Numbered from the stretch's first letter, positions 34,001 through 48,100 are shown. The stretch: 64,000 nucleotides of DNA from Haberlea rhodopensis (GCA_907163345.1 CAJQUN010000014.1:3286001-3350000), one strand, 5' to 3'. The notes: generated from the sequence alone by a model not told the origin. Made by a program: numbers and translations.

Positions 34001-37000
34001 TATGGTCCAACAAAAAGCACTTTCACATAAGCATGATTTTTCAGAGATTAGCAGTAACAAAAAATAGGTGGAATAAAAATACACCCACATCCTGATCCAT
34101 TTGGATATTTGCATCATCAAGAGTCTTTTCCATGTCACTCATCAATGCATGCTTTCTGAGACTGAAGTAATCCCAAATGTATACCTGCGCAAGGAAATTC
34201 ATTTAAGCAAATTTATCATTGTAAGTTTTAAACAAAGACAATTGATAACAGAGTAACAACATGAAGGGAGAATGTCTTACTTGCTTCGAATTAAGATAAA
34301 AAATCTCACAAACTCTTCGGTGAAGTTTGCCAATTGTTTCCTGCCAGATGAAAATTCAGTGCAGCAGATACAAGAAAATAGGCAACCTTACGGAAAGGCG
34401 AAGATATAATGCATCTTATTCCCTTTGGGAGTAGGGAACATATTTGCTATACCTTTTTGCTTATTCTTATGACAGAACTGTCACCTTTTGGCATCAAATG
34501 CAACTGAAGCCGTAGAGGATAAACTTCTACGGACAATTCTGTTTGTGAAAGGCCAGTGCTGATAACTTTTCGAGCCAATACAGGACCGCCTCCATACCTA
34601 TAACATGATACAACTTACTAGCATGATAACGAGCCTCTAATCATGCAGGGATGTTGATCTAAAGTAGCATACATCTAATTTTAATTCTGAATCTCTTTAA
34701 TGTAATAGCTCAAGAGAAACCATAATTCACTTTAAGTTGCAGCAGTTCAAATTTCAGTTTCAGCAGCAAAATAGTAGAGGACTGTGTGCACATAAGCCTC
34801 TTTAAAAGATTACATAAGAATCCCACATTCCCACCGGTCCTAGATAGAATGTAAAAATAATGAAATCAAGCATAAAATGTTACCAAAAGAAGAAACAACT
34901 AAACAGCATGTTTTCAGACCAACAGCATGTTGCTTGTCTAGTAAGATAAGATGCATCGAAGGGGTTAACAGAAATGGGAGACGAAGAGAAACAGGGCAAT
35001 TGATAAACTAAACAGGTATATGTTGCCACGCAAAAACGAACTAGTTGCTCCAAGATGAATTGAACAACCGACATGTTTTTCAACAAAACAAGACAATAGC
35101 TATTGTTTTTTTTCTGCCTTTGGATGTTGTGACTTTTCTTTTTTCTTCTTTTCTTGAAATCACTTTTTTCTTTGTGTGATTAATTGATAACTACTTTACA
35201 AGATAGACTACAGGCAACACCGTCAGCATGATGATTTAGAGCTGGTGACGCACTGGTGGTATGGGAAAAGTTTGAGTTTTGTACATGTTCTTGATACAGT
35301 TAAAGATAAATAAATCAAAGTAAACAAATCAACCAAAAACCATAAACATAATAAGGAGAGTTCTAATTAAGTATAACTTGGATAACATATTTATCGACAG
35401 TAATTTTCCAAATAAGTAAAATAGACCTTAAAGCAGGTACTTGGTGTACTTCTGCAAAAGGAAAAATGAAGCTTTGCGTTAGAAACTTAGAGAGCGCTAC
35501 TAATGGTGGTCAACATTACGGGCACAACTGGACAAGTACCCTCAAAGGAACCACATTAGTTCATTGCTAATTGGATGACAAATATACTAGCTTAAATAAG
35601 GAGTCGTGCGCTATTTTGTGCTACATGCTTAGAAACACATGTTTATTATGTCAATTGCAAATCCACAGGTTTGGATTGAAAGTAATTAACACTCACCATG
35701 AATATAATTGATTCCAGCCTTCTTGGGGAAGCAGTATATAGTCGGTACCTTCAACTAAGGTATCATGAAGTTCAATTTCCATATCAGAATCCTCAGATAC
35801 GGTTTCATCCACTAAGTCCGAATTGTCGATGCAAGATGGCCTCTTCAATGCGCTCGAGCCAACTGACACATGATTCTCAGAAGACGATCCGTCGTTGGCA
35901 AAACTGGATTGGCTTTGATTAACATACTCAAGCCATTCATGCCACCATCTACCAGTAACCAATATTAAACAAATCAAAGAGAAGGATTATTTTAGTTACG
36001 ATTTCTACCCAAAAGAAAAGGATGTCTGCTCAGGCCAAATCTAATGAATGAAAACATCAAAACAGAACCTGTGAATTTAGTGAATGCCAAGATAGAAAAA
36101 CACAGTGTGTGCAAATAATTCCAAAGATTGCAAAAGATGCGCTGAGGTGAAAAGGACAAAAAAAAGGAAATAAGGTCATTAAGTGGAATTCCTTCTGCCC
36201 CAACATATTATATTAAAACTGGAGATTTTCATATTTGCTTCAACTTTTTCATAAAATCAAAAACTAGCTCAGTAAAGGCTGCCTCCCCTGCCGATCTGAG
36301 TGATGAAAACACTGTCATATACATTATTGACAAGCTTTTTATGGGAAAATTGCAGGATACCCATCACGCCCAATCAGTGTATACAATGGTTGGATACAAG
36401 TGTCAAGACAATAATTATGATTAATTTCCCTTTCTGATAGTTGTCCACGCGTGCTTCAGACTTTTAAATGAGTTCAACTTTATTTTTTATCACTGCAAAA
36501 TGTTAGGAAATATAAGACAATTAATTTAGTTGACGGGTCTCGCATCGCATTAAAATTAATTCCAAATGTCCCTATATTAAAGTGGTGTTAGCACATCCGA
36601 TATCTACAATCCTCAATTAATAAATCAAAGCAAAACAAAAACAAACTCCATTCCTTTTAGTTCGCAAATATTTGTAAAGCCAGCCATAATAGAAGTTCCA
36701 AACCACTAAAATGAACTCCATATGGAAAGGCAAACATCAGCCACGCATACTGACACAGGGGAAAACCGCAAGTTCAGCAAATTAAGTCATCTAACATTCA
36801 GTCTCGCAGTAATTAGCCACATTTACCCTAAAATCGACAGTACGAGCGCCACCAATTAAAATGCCGAAAAAATAACTTACATTATTAAACCACTCTTAAA
36901 AGTTAAAGCCAAACCCATTTTATTCTAAACACAACCAAAGCTAAAAACTTAAACACAGAGTCATACAAAGTAATGAACAATAATTAATGAAAAAGACAAA

Positions 37001-37183
37001 GTGATAAAAAATAGCTGGGTTTTTTAATCGATCTCAGGCGCTAAGAATAAAAAAAAACTAACACCTTTGAGTGATTAAACAAAAAGTATCGCCAGATTTA
37101 GTTTGGGCTTCGGCGGCAACAGAAATATCTCTAATGCTCTGTTTTTCTTCCTCGGGCGTCAGCTTATGCGCCACCTCCGCCAT
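30237..37183 (-). CDS. UBP5: Ubiquitin-specific protease, UBP5 type
   Basis: Cysteine deubiquitinase of the USP family (C19). Thirteen exons in gene order: 37183-37065, 35948-35697, 34597-34453, 34340-34281, 34184-34089, 33843-33463, 33055-32915, 32818-32648, 32327-32070, 31985-31837, 31731-31177, 30891-30618, 30374-30237. Phases agree; 912 residues, near Arabidopsis UBP5. An N-terminal DUSP region starts at about residue 20 (EEEKQSIRDI, then RWWHEWLEYVNQSQ). The Cys box GLTGLLNLGNTCFMNSAIQC has nucleophile Cys315. CPVC and CPQC pairs suggest a zinc site. The His box HYGSMGSGHYTAH has His861, and WYNFDDSHIS supplies the Asp near 878-879. All catalytic residues are present, so it should be active. 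Introns are small and clean apart from a (GA)n tract at 30979-31006. Confidence 0.95.
30979..31006. repeat. (GA)n microsatellite in UBP5 intron 11
   Basis: About 14 GA units with slightly imperfect flanks, inside the intron between exons ending at 31177 and starting at 30891. It lies clear of both splice sites. Confidence 0.9.
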
Positions 37184-37449
37184 TTCTCGACCTTTTCTCT
37201 ACCAGGCAGAGAAATTGAACAAATATCTCAACCAAAACTCCTTTCTCGCGAAGAGTAGGCAATGAAATGAAATTTTACAATTAGAACAGGGACTTTTATC
37301 AGTGAAATATATCTCGGAGCGTAACCATTGTGGAGTAGTGAACTCAGCTTTCTCTTTCAATAGTGACGAAAAGGGTTTTGGTTTTATGCCTCTCTTTTTT
37401 TTTTATTGTTCCTGGGTTTAAACGGTTTTGGCTTTATATATGGACGAAA
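37184..37449. other. UBP5 5' flank
   Basis: Upstream of the minus-strand start at 37183; it should hold the 5' leader and promoter. No specific element could be assigned. Confidence 0.4.
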
Positions 37450-38035
37450 TATCATTTAATATTACGAAGGAGTCACCACTTGAATTCAGATGAGCAAAAT
37501 GCCACTGTTATGTGGGAGCCACTTCTTGAACTGACGGAGCAAAGTGCTACACATAACGGGGGCCATCTCTTGAATCCATGAACAAAGTGATGCGCATTTG
37601 AGCCACCTCTTGAATCCAATAAGTCGTTGTGAGTTTATGTGTAAATGTGCAAGTAAGGACTTGGCGGATCAATGTGCTACATATGAAAAAGCCACCACTT
37701 GAATCGGATGAGCAAAGTGTCACGTTATGTGGGAGCCACCTCTTGAACCGACGGGGCAAAGTGTCTACACATAACGAGGGACATATCTTGAATCCAATAA
37801 GTCGCTCTGAGATTATGTGTAAATGTGCAAGTAAAGGCTTTGCGGGAAAAGTGTTATGTGTGTAGGAGCAACCTCTTGAATCGGCTGGAACAAAGTGCTA
37901 CGTCGTGGGGGCCATCTCTTGAACGTGCGGGGCAAAGTGTCATAGGTACGGGAGTCACCTCTTGAATCTTAAGAGCAAAGTATTATACATACGAGGGCCA
38001 CCTCCTGAACGCAAAGAAGCCACTATGTGATATGT
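37450..38035. repeat. Degenerate tandem array of about 40-bp units
   Basis: About fourteen units of the form GAGCAAAGTGCTAC, then ACGGGRGCCACC, then TCTTGAATCSA follow one another with small changes. A higher-order module carrying CCAATAAGTCG and then TATGTGTAAATGTGCAAG recurs at about 37615 and about 37795, period near 180. The same unit family reappears at 39275-39480 within the LTR-like segment. Confidence 0.75.
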
Positions 38036-38110
38036 GTTAAGTGTTTATGTGATGTGTTCCCAAAGCCGACTCAAGTTTCGAGAACGGAACTTTCAATAAG
38101 GAGTGAGGGA

Positions 38111-39915
38111 TGTGAATACCCAGAATTTTGGTCACATAAATTTCGTGATACCAAGATAATATTGAAAATTAAATTAAAAAAAAAAGATTTGCATTATGAA
38201 TGAATTGAGTTGTATTATTCAATCTTGTGGACTTTATTCTTAGATTTTGTGTATGAGATGATACCTAGGTTATATGATTTTAGCTTGTAAACTTTTAAAT
38301 AATTTAAAGTTTGTAGATATTTAAGAAATCATTGAAAATAATAATAATCAATCTTAAATCTTGCAATGAATAGATAAAAGTTATGCACTATAATTCATAC
38401 ACTAATCCTACATAAAAAGGCACACAATGAGGCTTCATTTCACTTACTAGAATTTTGAAAGTGCATAATTAAATCATTCAATGCCTTGACCATCAACTTA
38501 GTTACACATCAACCACCATTAAACCACTACTCAATCACAAGACAACATTTTGGGGTTTTTCTTGACCAAAATGGTAAGGTTGTCACCCAAAATCACATAC
38601 TTTTAAATACATCATTTCATGACAAGTAATCTCACTCACTTCCACAATTAAGTGTCCCTAATTCTTGTTCTCCAAATTAAGTGCTACAATTCTTGTCCTC
38701 CAAATTAAGTGCATTGACAACTTATACCCCCATCAACTTAATTGTACAACCCCGTCCATTCACCATTAAAACCATTATAAATCAATCCACCAAAGATCAA
38801 GCATTCAAATTGACTTATTGGTGGATCTAAGTTGACCACCCTCTTACAATTATACCACACAATCACCATTAAACTACTCATTCAATTAGAATAACTAAAT
38901 CATGGGATTTTCCCACTCAAGGTTAAGAAAATTCCACCACCCAACTCTCCTATATTAAAAACACTCCATGCCATGTAAAAAGGATACATCCATTCCACTG
39001 CCTTGATTGGTTCGAAAATTTCACACACTACACACACATATTTCGAAATCTCAAGACTAAGGAATAGAGTTTTTGTGATATTTTTCACAACCCGGAATCC
39101 ATACAAACGTACTTCGAATCTTCAATAACAGTAAGTGGATTTTTGCTACAATTACCATTTTGTTTTCAAAACTATATATATGTGTTTAAACTTTCGATTG
39201 AACATCAAATATAAAGAATATGTTTTAGATCTAACAAGTATGTGAAATGATTATGAACGAAAGGATTTGCGGAGCAAAGTGCTACGTGAGTAGGAGCACC
39301 ACTTGAATCCATTGAGCAAAGTGCACGTGTACGGGGGCCACCTCTTGAGCCTGTGGGGCAAAGTGTCACTTATACGGGAGCCGCCTCTTGAATCGACGGA
39401 GCAAAGTGATATGCACACGGGAGCCACCTCTTGAATCCAATAAGTCGTTATGTGGATATGTGCAAGATATGTGTTTATGTGTAAGAAATGAGTTTATGTA
39501 TCTATGTGATTTGATAAAGAAAGGTTTAAAGGATTTTTGCTATGAATATATGTATGTTTTTACCATATTCAATCGGCTCATACTTGCTGGGTGTTTTTCC
39601 CAAACACTCACCCCCTCACCTCACCATCGCAGACAACGACGAAAAGAAGAGGTCGATGAAGAAGAACAAGAACAATTTTGGGGATGATGATCCACGAAGA
39701 ACCTTCAAAAAAATTTATTAGTTTTATTTACGCTTCCGCACATTTGATTTAATCCGAGATAATTGTATTTTGTAATTGCAATTGTAATGACAATTTATTG
39801 ATTTTGGAATAAATATACTGATTTTATCATAGATCTGGACTATGAGGCTTGTTGATTACAAATTAAGTTTTGGGATCAACGCCGGTGTCACGCGCTCCGG
39901 TCTCGGGGCGTGACA
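38111..39915 (+). mobile_element. LTR-like segment preceded by a polypurine tract
   Basis: Begins TGTGAATACCCAG and ends GGGGCGTGACA, so it has TG...CA ends over 1805 bases. Immediately before it is AAGGAGTGAGGGA, a polypurine-tract-like run, as expected next to a 3' LTR. It contains the about 40-bp repeat units at 39275-39480. The flanks (AGGGA and GATGT) do not form a target duplication, so it is probably one LTR of a truncated element. No coding region of a retrotransposon is visible on either side. Confidence 0.5.
39275..39480. repeat. Second block of about 40-bp tandem units
   Basis: Five units of the GAGCAAAGTG...CACCTCTTGAATC family, followed by the CCAATAAGTCG/TATGTGCAAG tail module seen at 37615 and 37795. 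Its position inside the LTR-like segment suggests that the first array derives from another copy of the same repeat. Confidence 0.7.
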
Positions 39916-39929
39916 GATGTAACTCGAAA

Positions 39930-40850
39930 TGTCATGACCCATGAATGACAATTGCATCCAACTATATATTTCAGCTCATACTTTATACGAAAACTCACAT
40001 CGGCAGAACAAGTGTTTGTGATCCCCTTCTTCTGAATTACATAGGACGCACCTGGTATTGAGTATTGTCATTCCTCCCAGATTATCATGAGATGCAATTT
40101 TATTCTAGATGAGTTTCCAAGTAAAAATAATGGCCTTTGATGGGCTACCTTACACCATAGACTTTTGTATAATTGGAAGAGAGGTTCTGGTTGAGCTTCT
40201 CTTTCGGCCATTACAACATATGCCGACTTGGTCGAATAATTTCCATTAGCATTATGTCTCCATAACTATCGATCCTTAGTGTTTGAATGAAGCTTCTCCC
40301 TATTAATGGCAAGAAAAAAGATATAAAAAAATTGTCCCAAGAATGAGGGCCCCTTCTCCATTTTAGTTCCCAAAATCCACTCCCCTCCGCACCACTTTCC
40401 CACTTCACTAATTTTCTTATCTTGGTTCAAAGACAAGCCAAACAATCTAGGATATTTTGGTTTTAAACTTTCCACTCCCACCCATTCATCTTCTCATAAA
40501 AGAAATTCTTCACAATTTTCCACTTTCCTATCTAGCCCCCTTAGGAATCATTTTTCCTTGTCACTTCTCTCGATTTTTAAGAAATCAATTACCAACCCAA
40601 TGCTCTACTTAAACCTCTCTCGGTCCCCCTACCTTCACTATCTCTCTCAAAGAAACTATACTTTGAACATAGTACCTTAACCAAAGGTGATACTTTTCAT
40701 TTCGAAATATCCAAAACTCCACCTCCCAAGAAAATCTCTGTTAAAAATATCCAAAATTTTCATCCTTAACCAAGACTTATTTTTTTCCTTGCAAATCTTA
40801 TGATTCTTATCCCACATCCCACCCTTAAGTCACATTATAAGAGTGCGCAA
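39930..40850 (-). mobile_element. L1-type LINE remnant, 3' end with zf-RVT domain
   Basis: On the minus strand, broken frames give GVESLKPKYPRLFGLSLNQD and GEWILGTKMEKGP (about 40300-40480). These are followed by a connector near 40150 and then CVLCNSEEGDHKHLFC (about 39990-40055), the cysteine/histidine signature of the zinc-binding zf-RVT domain of plant L1 retrotransposons. Several stops and frame changes are present. The more upstream part (40500-40850) is compositionally similar but not readable. Confidence 0.7.
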
Positions 40851-42115
40851 GCTGGTGAATATAGCCTACCAAGAGATGCTAATTATGATAAAGCAAGCGA
40901 TCTATACTATCTAAGTATTTATATTATAAAGCAGAAAAAACTTTAGAGTAACTAGCTTTACTATCTTATAACACCAATTTTTCTTTCCCAAATTCCCTTT
41001 CCCTACAATATTATTATGTTAATGAGAAACATAATTAAGTAAAAACCCGATATGAAATAAAATAATAACAAAATTACTCCAATATGTTTATACTTTACAT
41101 AAAAAAAAATTCAATACATAAAATTATATTTTTAATTAAAAAATAATATATATGCACAGGGAGTAATTCATAAACTCTTATTTGCAATGTATATTTTTAA
41201 ATTCAATTCTTTTGGAATCACTACGTAAATTCTCATTTAAAATTACTATAGAAGTTTAATTTTAGGGGTAGTTTTTGCTCGGCAGATATAAATATATATC
41301 TTCTCTTTTGAATGCATGGTAAACAATAATTATTGAACACCTATGTTGCCTTTTATTGATATTTTAACATATACAGATGCCGTGTGCTTTATTCGGTTTA
41401 GAATAATCAGTGAATTGATTCTTCTCTTGTAATGAAAAACTGAGTATTAACAATAACTACTAAACATTTAATCCCAATAAATTATGGTAGTCTATATAAA
41501 ACATAAAAGGAATAGGTCGGGTCACAAGCATTTATTAAATAAAAAAAGTACAGTTACTTGATGAGAGTGACTAGCCATACAAATTTATTAGAAAACAACA
41601 ATGGATGATATTATCAAGAATCGAGAGATTTTTATTGAAGTACTCGAGTGATGAAATAGAAAATGGGCCTTGAGCTCGAAGAGACAAAAATTCACATTAA
41701 GACAGAAAAGTTAAAATGAGATGAAATAAACAGGTCATTCATTGCTAGTATATAAATACTATCCCGATGTTATATCAAGTGGCCAAAAACTAATTTGGGC
41801 ATACGGGGGATAGTGTTCATATACTAGCATCTCATTTCATGAAGAAACAAACGAAAATAAAACATGATTAGATTAACACATAATCGCGTTGATAGCCAAA
41901 ACTGTTCCTTAACTTTTCCCTAACCTTTGTGCACCTAAATAAAAATCTGTTATATGGCACTGCACCCCTGATCGTATTCACATCCTACAAAAACTAGTTC
42001 CCAAGGAAAGGAACGAAAATGGAATAGTCGATTATTGAATAAGAGAACACAGACATAGGAAAAAAAAGAGTGGGAATTGTCATCAAGTTCAGGCAAGCTA
42101 ATGAGGAACTAGAGA
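40851..42115. other. AT-rich intergenic DNA, no gene seen
   Basis: Strongly AT-rich, no coherent open frame and no recognised repeat ends. It includes the 3' flank of the minus-strand SANT/DUF3755 gene. Confidence 0.5.
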
Positions 42116-45100
42116 TCAAGATGGCAGGGGTTGTGGCTGGAGAATGTTTGCAGCAAGCTCTTCATTCAGTTCGACAGGTAGCGGTGACATCTGCTTCATC
42201 ATCTCTGGCATGTTACTGCAGCTGCATCGCAAGGTTCACATTAGAATGTCTGTATTATACATACCGATGTTGTAATGGATGGATGCCTATGGTAAAAGTA
42301 TGTCAGGCAACTGATTGAGCCAAGTGTGTTTAGTGTACCCGCGGTGTGTTTCTTTTGTATGACATAATTTAAAAGGATCAGAATCTTCTTGCTACTTCAC
42401 ACTGGGAAATTCTTTTGATGGAACAAAGTGTAAATAACTAACTATTCAAGAAGGCAATCAGAAGTAAGCAGCAGACCACGGGTTTATCATGTTGGATCAA
42501 GTAATATTTAGGAAAATTCTGCTTTGAAAATGCAAAAAACTGCAAAATGACTGCCATACATTTCCCGAGAAAGATCATTCACAAACCCCAAAAACTCAAG
42601 ACAGCTGTAAAGACCTTCATTGAGTTTGACAAATACTTTACTTCAGCAAATGGATATTTGCACCAACTCACAAATAGGAACCGATATTATCGTATTTTCT
42701 TCTCTGTTCAAGGCATGCTGGAAAAGAATGAACAAGATAATGAGGGACGTAATAAGCATGCGAGTGTTCCACTCTCATTCACTATTTCTTGCAGATGAAA
42801 ATTTCCTACTTTCACAAATGCAAGCAACTTGCATAAATATTTTTGAAACTGAGTTCAGATCAACTTTAAGGATGGGTCCGACTTTAAGTATATGAAAAAA
42901 AATTGAGCTTGAACTTTCCAACTTCAATCTGGGCAGCATTTAAAATCAGTTCAATAGTGACTTTTCAGAAAAAGTAAATTTGCAATTTAAGGATGGATCC
43001 GAATTTTAAAAGAATATCGCTAAACAATCAGAATATTGAGGTAAGAAAAATAGCACACTGATATCCAGCTCAGATCTTTAACATGCTACTTTTTTTAGAT
43101 ACTTATTGGACACGTGGTATGGTACACAATGCAAATTCAAAGGTGTTTTTTCGATTTCCTCTATGAAGGTGAGCTAACTTATATATGAGGTTGTGGAAGG
43201 GGAATCTGGTAGAATTTCGGAAGGGTGTCCTTGCTTCTTGAAGTCATAAAAACTATAACGATTACTCTCCTGAATTTAGTCCAAAAGATTTTGAAGATAA
43301 CAGCTGATAGAAGGAAACAAAAGAAACCACCATCCCAGGACAAGCACCCAATCACAATTGCTCAAGATGATTTATACCAATCCAAAATCAATTTCCATAA
43401 GAGCGACTTGGTGGGTATTAATGTCGATCCAACTCACTTGGCATCTTTGGCTACCGTTTTGAATTGTTCTATGGGTAAGATCCCTTTCAAATACCTGGGA
43501 CTACCAATTGGGTCAAATGCTAGGAAGAAAATATTATGGCAGCCGGTGGTGGATAAGTTTAAGAAACGGTTGGCTACTTGGGAAGACAAGACTATGTCTT
43601 TGGGGGGTCGTGTAATTTTACTGAATGCTGTGCTCTATTCATTACCGATTTACTATTTCTCATTTTACCGCGCTCCTAAGGCGGTCCTTTCGAAGATGCG
43701 GTCGATCCAATCGACTTTCTTATGGGGATGAGGGAAGAACAATCGTAAAATAGCTTGGGTCAATTGGTCTGACGTTTGCAAGAACAAAGAAGTGGGGGGT
43801 TTGGGTGTGCGGGACTTAGATTTGTTCAATAAAGCTTTACTGGGAAATGGGGGTGGGAGATGGTGCTTAACGGAAATTCGTTGTGGGGCAGGTGATTAGA
43901 TCTAAGTATGGTAATGTTAGTGGTTTGTTGGACAGGGATCAGGGGGTGGGGGGTATGAGTTGTTACTCATCATGGTGGAAAGATTTATTGTGTAATTATC
44001 TGTATGATGCTTCGGGGTGGTTCAAAGGGGGTCTTCGTAGGAAATTGGGTGATGGGCTTCTTACCCGTTTTTGGAAAGATGTTTGGGTAGAGGACTGATC
44101 CTTATTGGAGAAGCACCCTGGATTAGCAGCTATTGCTAGTGACAAAGATGTTTTGGCGGGCAACATGGGCTTTTGGGTAGAGGGCTCTTGGGTTTGGAGA
44201 TGGGATTGGAGAAGGGGGCTGTTTGATTGGGAACTGGAGATTTTAAATAACTTGGTTTCTTCTCTTAGCAGGATCCATATGATGCAGGACAAAGAAGATA
44301 TTTGGCTTTGGAGCTATGATACGTCTAATCTTTATTTGGTGCGGTCAACCTATACCGTTCTTCAAGGAGATTGCCTATTACATACGGATTATAAAGTTAC
44401 TTTCTCTTTTATGTGGAACAGTTTAGCTCCGAATAAAGTGGGAGCCTTTATTTGGAGAACAATCAAGGATCGCATTCCAACGAGACAGAATCTAAGGAGA
44501 CGAAATATCTTACCAGCAAATTGTGGAGATTTGTGTATTTTATGCCAGGAAGAGGATGAGTCTACTCAACATCTTTTTTTCTTGTGCTCAATGTCTTATA
44601 AGTTATGGATGAGATGCTATAAATGGCTCGGTTTCAAAGTGGCGATGCATTATGAAACGGTGTGGAATTATCTTCAACATAAGGATCTGTGGAGGCACAG
44701 AAATGGACGACAAGGTTGGATAACTGTGTGGAAGACTGTAATGTGGTTGATTTGGTTACATCGGAATCGAGTTTTCTTCACCGGAGAGCACTATTCGGAT
44801 TCGGATCTTTTCGAGTTAGTGTTGTTTAGGTCGTGGATGTGGATTTATAATAATACGGGTGTTAGGTCTAAGTATTCGCTTTCAGATTGGAGGATGGAGC
44901 CTATTATCTGCTTAAAGGCTCTGTAGTATTTTCTTCTTAGCTGCTAGTTTGGTCGTTTTAGTTCTTGTGTTCAAACTTAGTAGTATCTTTGGTACTCTTT
45001 TATTTATATATATATCTATTTGCCTGATAAAAAAAAAAGTATTGGGACTCATAAACAAGCAAAAGTACCCAAACAGCATATAAAAAAAGCTTATCAGTCA

Positions 45101-48100
45101 TGGATCATAAACAATCACAAACTCAGCCAATGCAGCAATTTTGTAAGAATGCTTCCTCTATCTTCAAAGAAAACATAAAGCTTATCAAACATAGATCATA
45201 AACAATCACAAACTCAGCCAATGCAGCAATTTTCTAAGAATGCTTCCTCTATCTTCAAAGAAAGAATAATATCTAAACAATAAAGGCACAGTGTTGTGGA
45301 CTTACTCATTTAAGATCGCGAGGATATTAAGTCGAGCCTGATTGAAGAGACTAATGTTCTCATATATCTGCATGCAAATAAGTAAGTAAATATTATGCCA
45401 ATACCATCATTCATATCTAGGGATGAAGGTTTTAGTTGACAGAGCTGACAATTTAAGGGAACTTAAAACGGCATGCAAGGTAATGGAAGCTACTATATAT
45501 GATTAAAATCAGAAAATGCAAGCCATATATAATAAATAGATATGGAAAATTTACAGTAATTTAATAAATATCATTATACCATAATTTTGCGTTAGATTTT
45601 GTCTAGAAAACTAATGTCTTATCAGTGTCCTTCTCCCAAGTATATTTTCTATCAAATTAATGTCTTATCAGTGTCCTTCTATCAAATTAATGTCTTATCA
45701 GTGTCCTTCTCCCAAGTCTCAACACTGGTCGTGCAAACTCACAATTCTTTACTCTCAACTTTAGATTTTAAAAAATGTGCAGTCATTTGGTTCCCATCAT
45801 GAGACGTTATCGATCATTATTACCCAGGACAACTTCTTTCGTGTATTCTGGATCAAAAATTTCCAAGCCCACATATTAAGTTAATTAATTCAGCCATCCG
45901 TTGTTGCATTGTATTATTCAAATAACAGCTAAGACATCCATCAGCATCTCATTAGAGAAGAAAATACCAATTCTCATTGATATTCATCATATACACACAT
46001 ATATATACAAAAATACCTACAAAATTACTGAAAACCGAATATATTAACTGCAAGTGAGTACCTTTAAATCTGAAAAATTGGCAAAAATTTTATCCAAATC
46101 CCGAGCATTTTGCTCAAGAAGCTTTCCAGAAGCACCGCCAATAACTGAAATTCACAAATTCGATTGATAAAAGATAACCAAGGAAATCCCAGCAAAAGTA
46201 TAATATTTACAATGCAGAATAGAACCAATTTCCTTCACATATAATTGTGCATAACCTCAAAATGTCCAGTAAAAAAAGAAATCTTTATAGGTCCGACAAG
46301 AGCCAATGGCTGTCGCATATAATTGCATCTGCAGAGAAAGATACCTCTAAAACCTTGAAAAATCAAGTAGCTCTCTTGACACATGTTAGTTTGATAAAAT
46401 ATTACATCAAGGGTGAGGAAAAAAAAGCTTTTCTCAGAAACTCGCATTGTAAAGTTGTACACATTCTGCAAACAATGCATTCTAACAAAGAAGTGAACAG
46501 AAACAAAAAGTGAGTGAGTGTACCAAGCACTCAAAATAATGAAAGATGAAGCCAAAGTTAAATTCATAAATTCATTACAAAGTTAAAGGAGCAATATTTT
46601 AAATTGATTTCACAAATTTGTCCCAAAAAAAATTCCTTTCTCCCTTGAACCAAAAGAATAACTACATGAACATCATGTGTATAAACCCCTCAAAAAAATA
46701 AAATTGAAGAACAAAAGTTAGACATACGTTATAGGTTTCCAGATCAATTATACTACTCACTAGAAATGTTCATCGATCTTTTTCGTGAGATGCTGTTGTA
46801 ACTCGGGAGCTTCATGAATCGTTTACTATGAAAAGTCCTACAACACCAAACTCCACTCAATCACATCCTATCTATGTTTCCATCTAACCAGATCCATAAT
46901 TCACTTCTACTTTGTGTATTTAGTTATGCAGAATTCAGGTACAATTCAACCCAAACCGTGCGAACTTGACAAAAGATCTGCAAAGTGCAGCTTTTCTAGG
47001 TACTCACAAAAAGGAAATAGTTAGAAATGCTTCAAGCCATCATTAAAATTGTATGATGTGATTCTCGTTTCTGCAAACCAACCATATTAAACTGTGTTTA
47101 TACAGGATAGAATACTACTCAGAGAGATGAAAATCCAACATTAACTGTTACCATTTCTACGTCAGCCTAAAGTCCATCATCGACCCAAAGTCTATCCCTA
47201 AACTAAGTCAGATTCAAGGGAGAAACCAGACTATAGATCTAAAACCCGTCAGTTTATCCAAGAAGACCATGAGGACCTCAACTGAACGAAGAATTCGTAT
47301 TGGTGGCTAATCCAAATGACAGTGATACACAAGTAAAACCTGTAGAGACAAGATGTGATGAAGAAATGAATTGTCGAAATCTGTAAAATACCCTCTTAAA
47401 AATTTAAATCCTCTTCTATGTGCAGGGTAGCTACAATTTGTTACAAGCTGTGTGCGTGTGAGAAAGAGAATATATGTTTTCTATGCTATTTTATTAAGCA
47501 AGAGAAAACTAAAATGGCCAATTTTATTTCCTAAAATACACAACCCTAATAATAATTGTATGAAACTTAAAACAATATTACATATAATATGCAAAGCTAA
47601 CAGTATATTGATATCTTTATGTTTTTTTCATTTTCATAAAAAGTTTCTTGCTTTAATAATGATTTAATGTATTAAATTTTGATTCTTACCTATATATAGC
47701 AAGGTAAGGGATGCATTCACCCAGTCGCTATTATTGAGAAAACATGAATTCATGATGGCTAAACAATGTAAAAAATATTACAACACTGATGATGATAAAG
47801 CAATGAAAGATATGAGTATGGACTGACTCTTATATGCGATTCCAGCGTCACCGTCCATCATCATTGAAGAAACAGGGGGAGGGCAATTGTAGCCATTTGT
47901 AAATTGTGAAGACTTCGGCATTGAATCTGTAGCATATTCCTAAGAATCCAAGGAAAAATACAAATGATTCACGGATTTAGCGAAGGTTTTAACTGAGACT
48001 AGTTCACCAGAAGCAACAAAAAATGTTAACTCGGTTTTGCTTTTCTCCTAAGTATTTACAGATCTGAAGGCCTGAATGATATGTTATGAAGAAAATGGCA

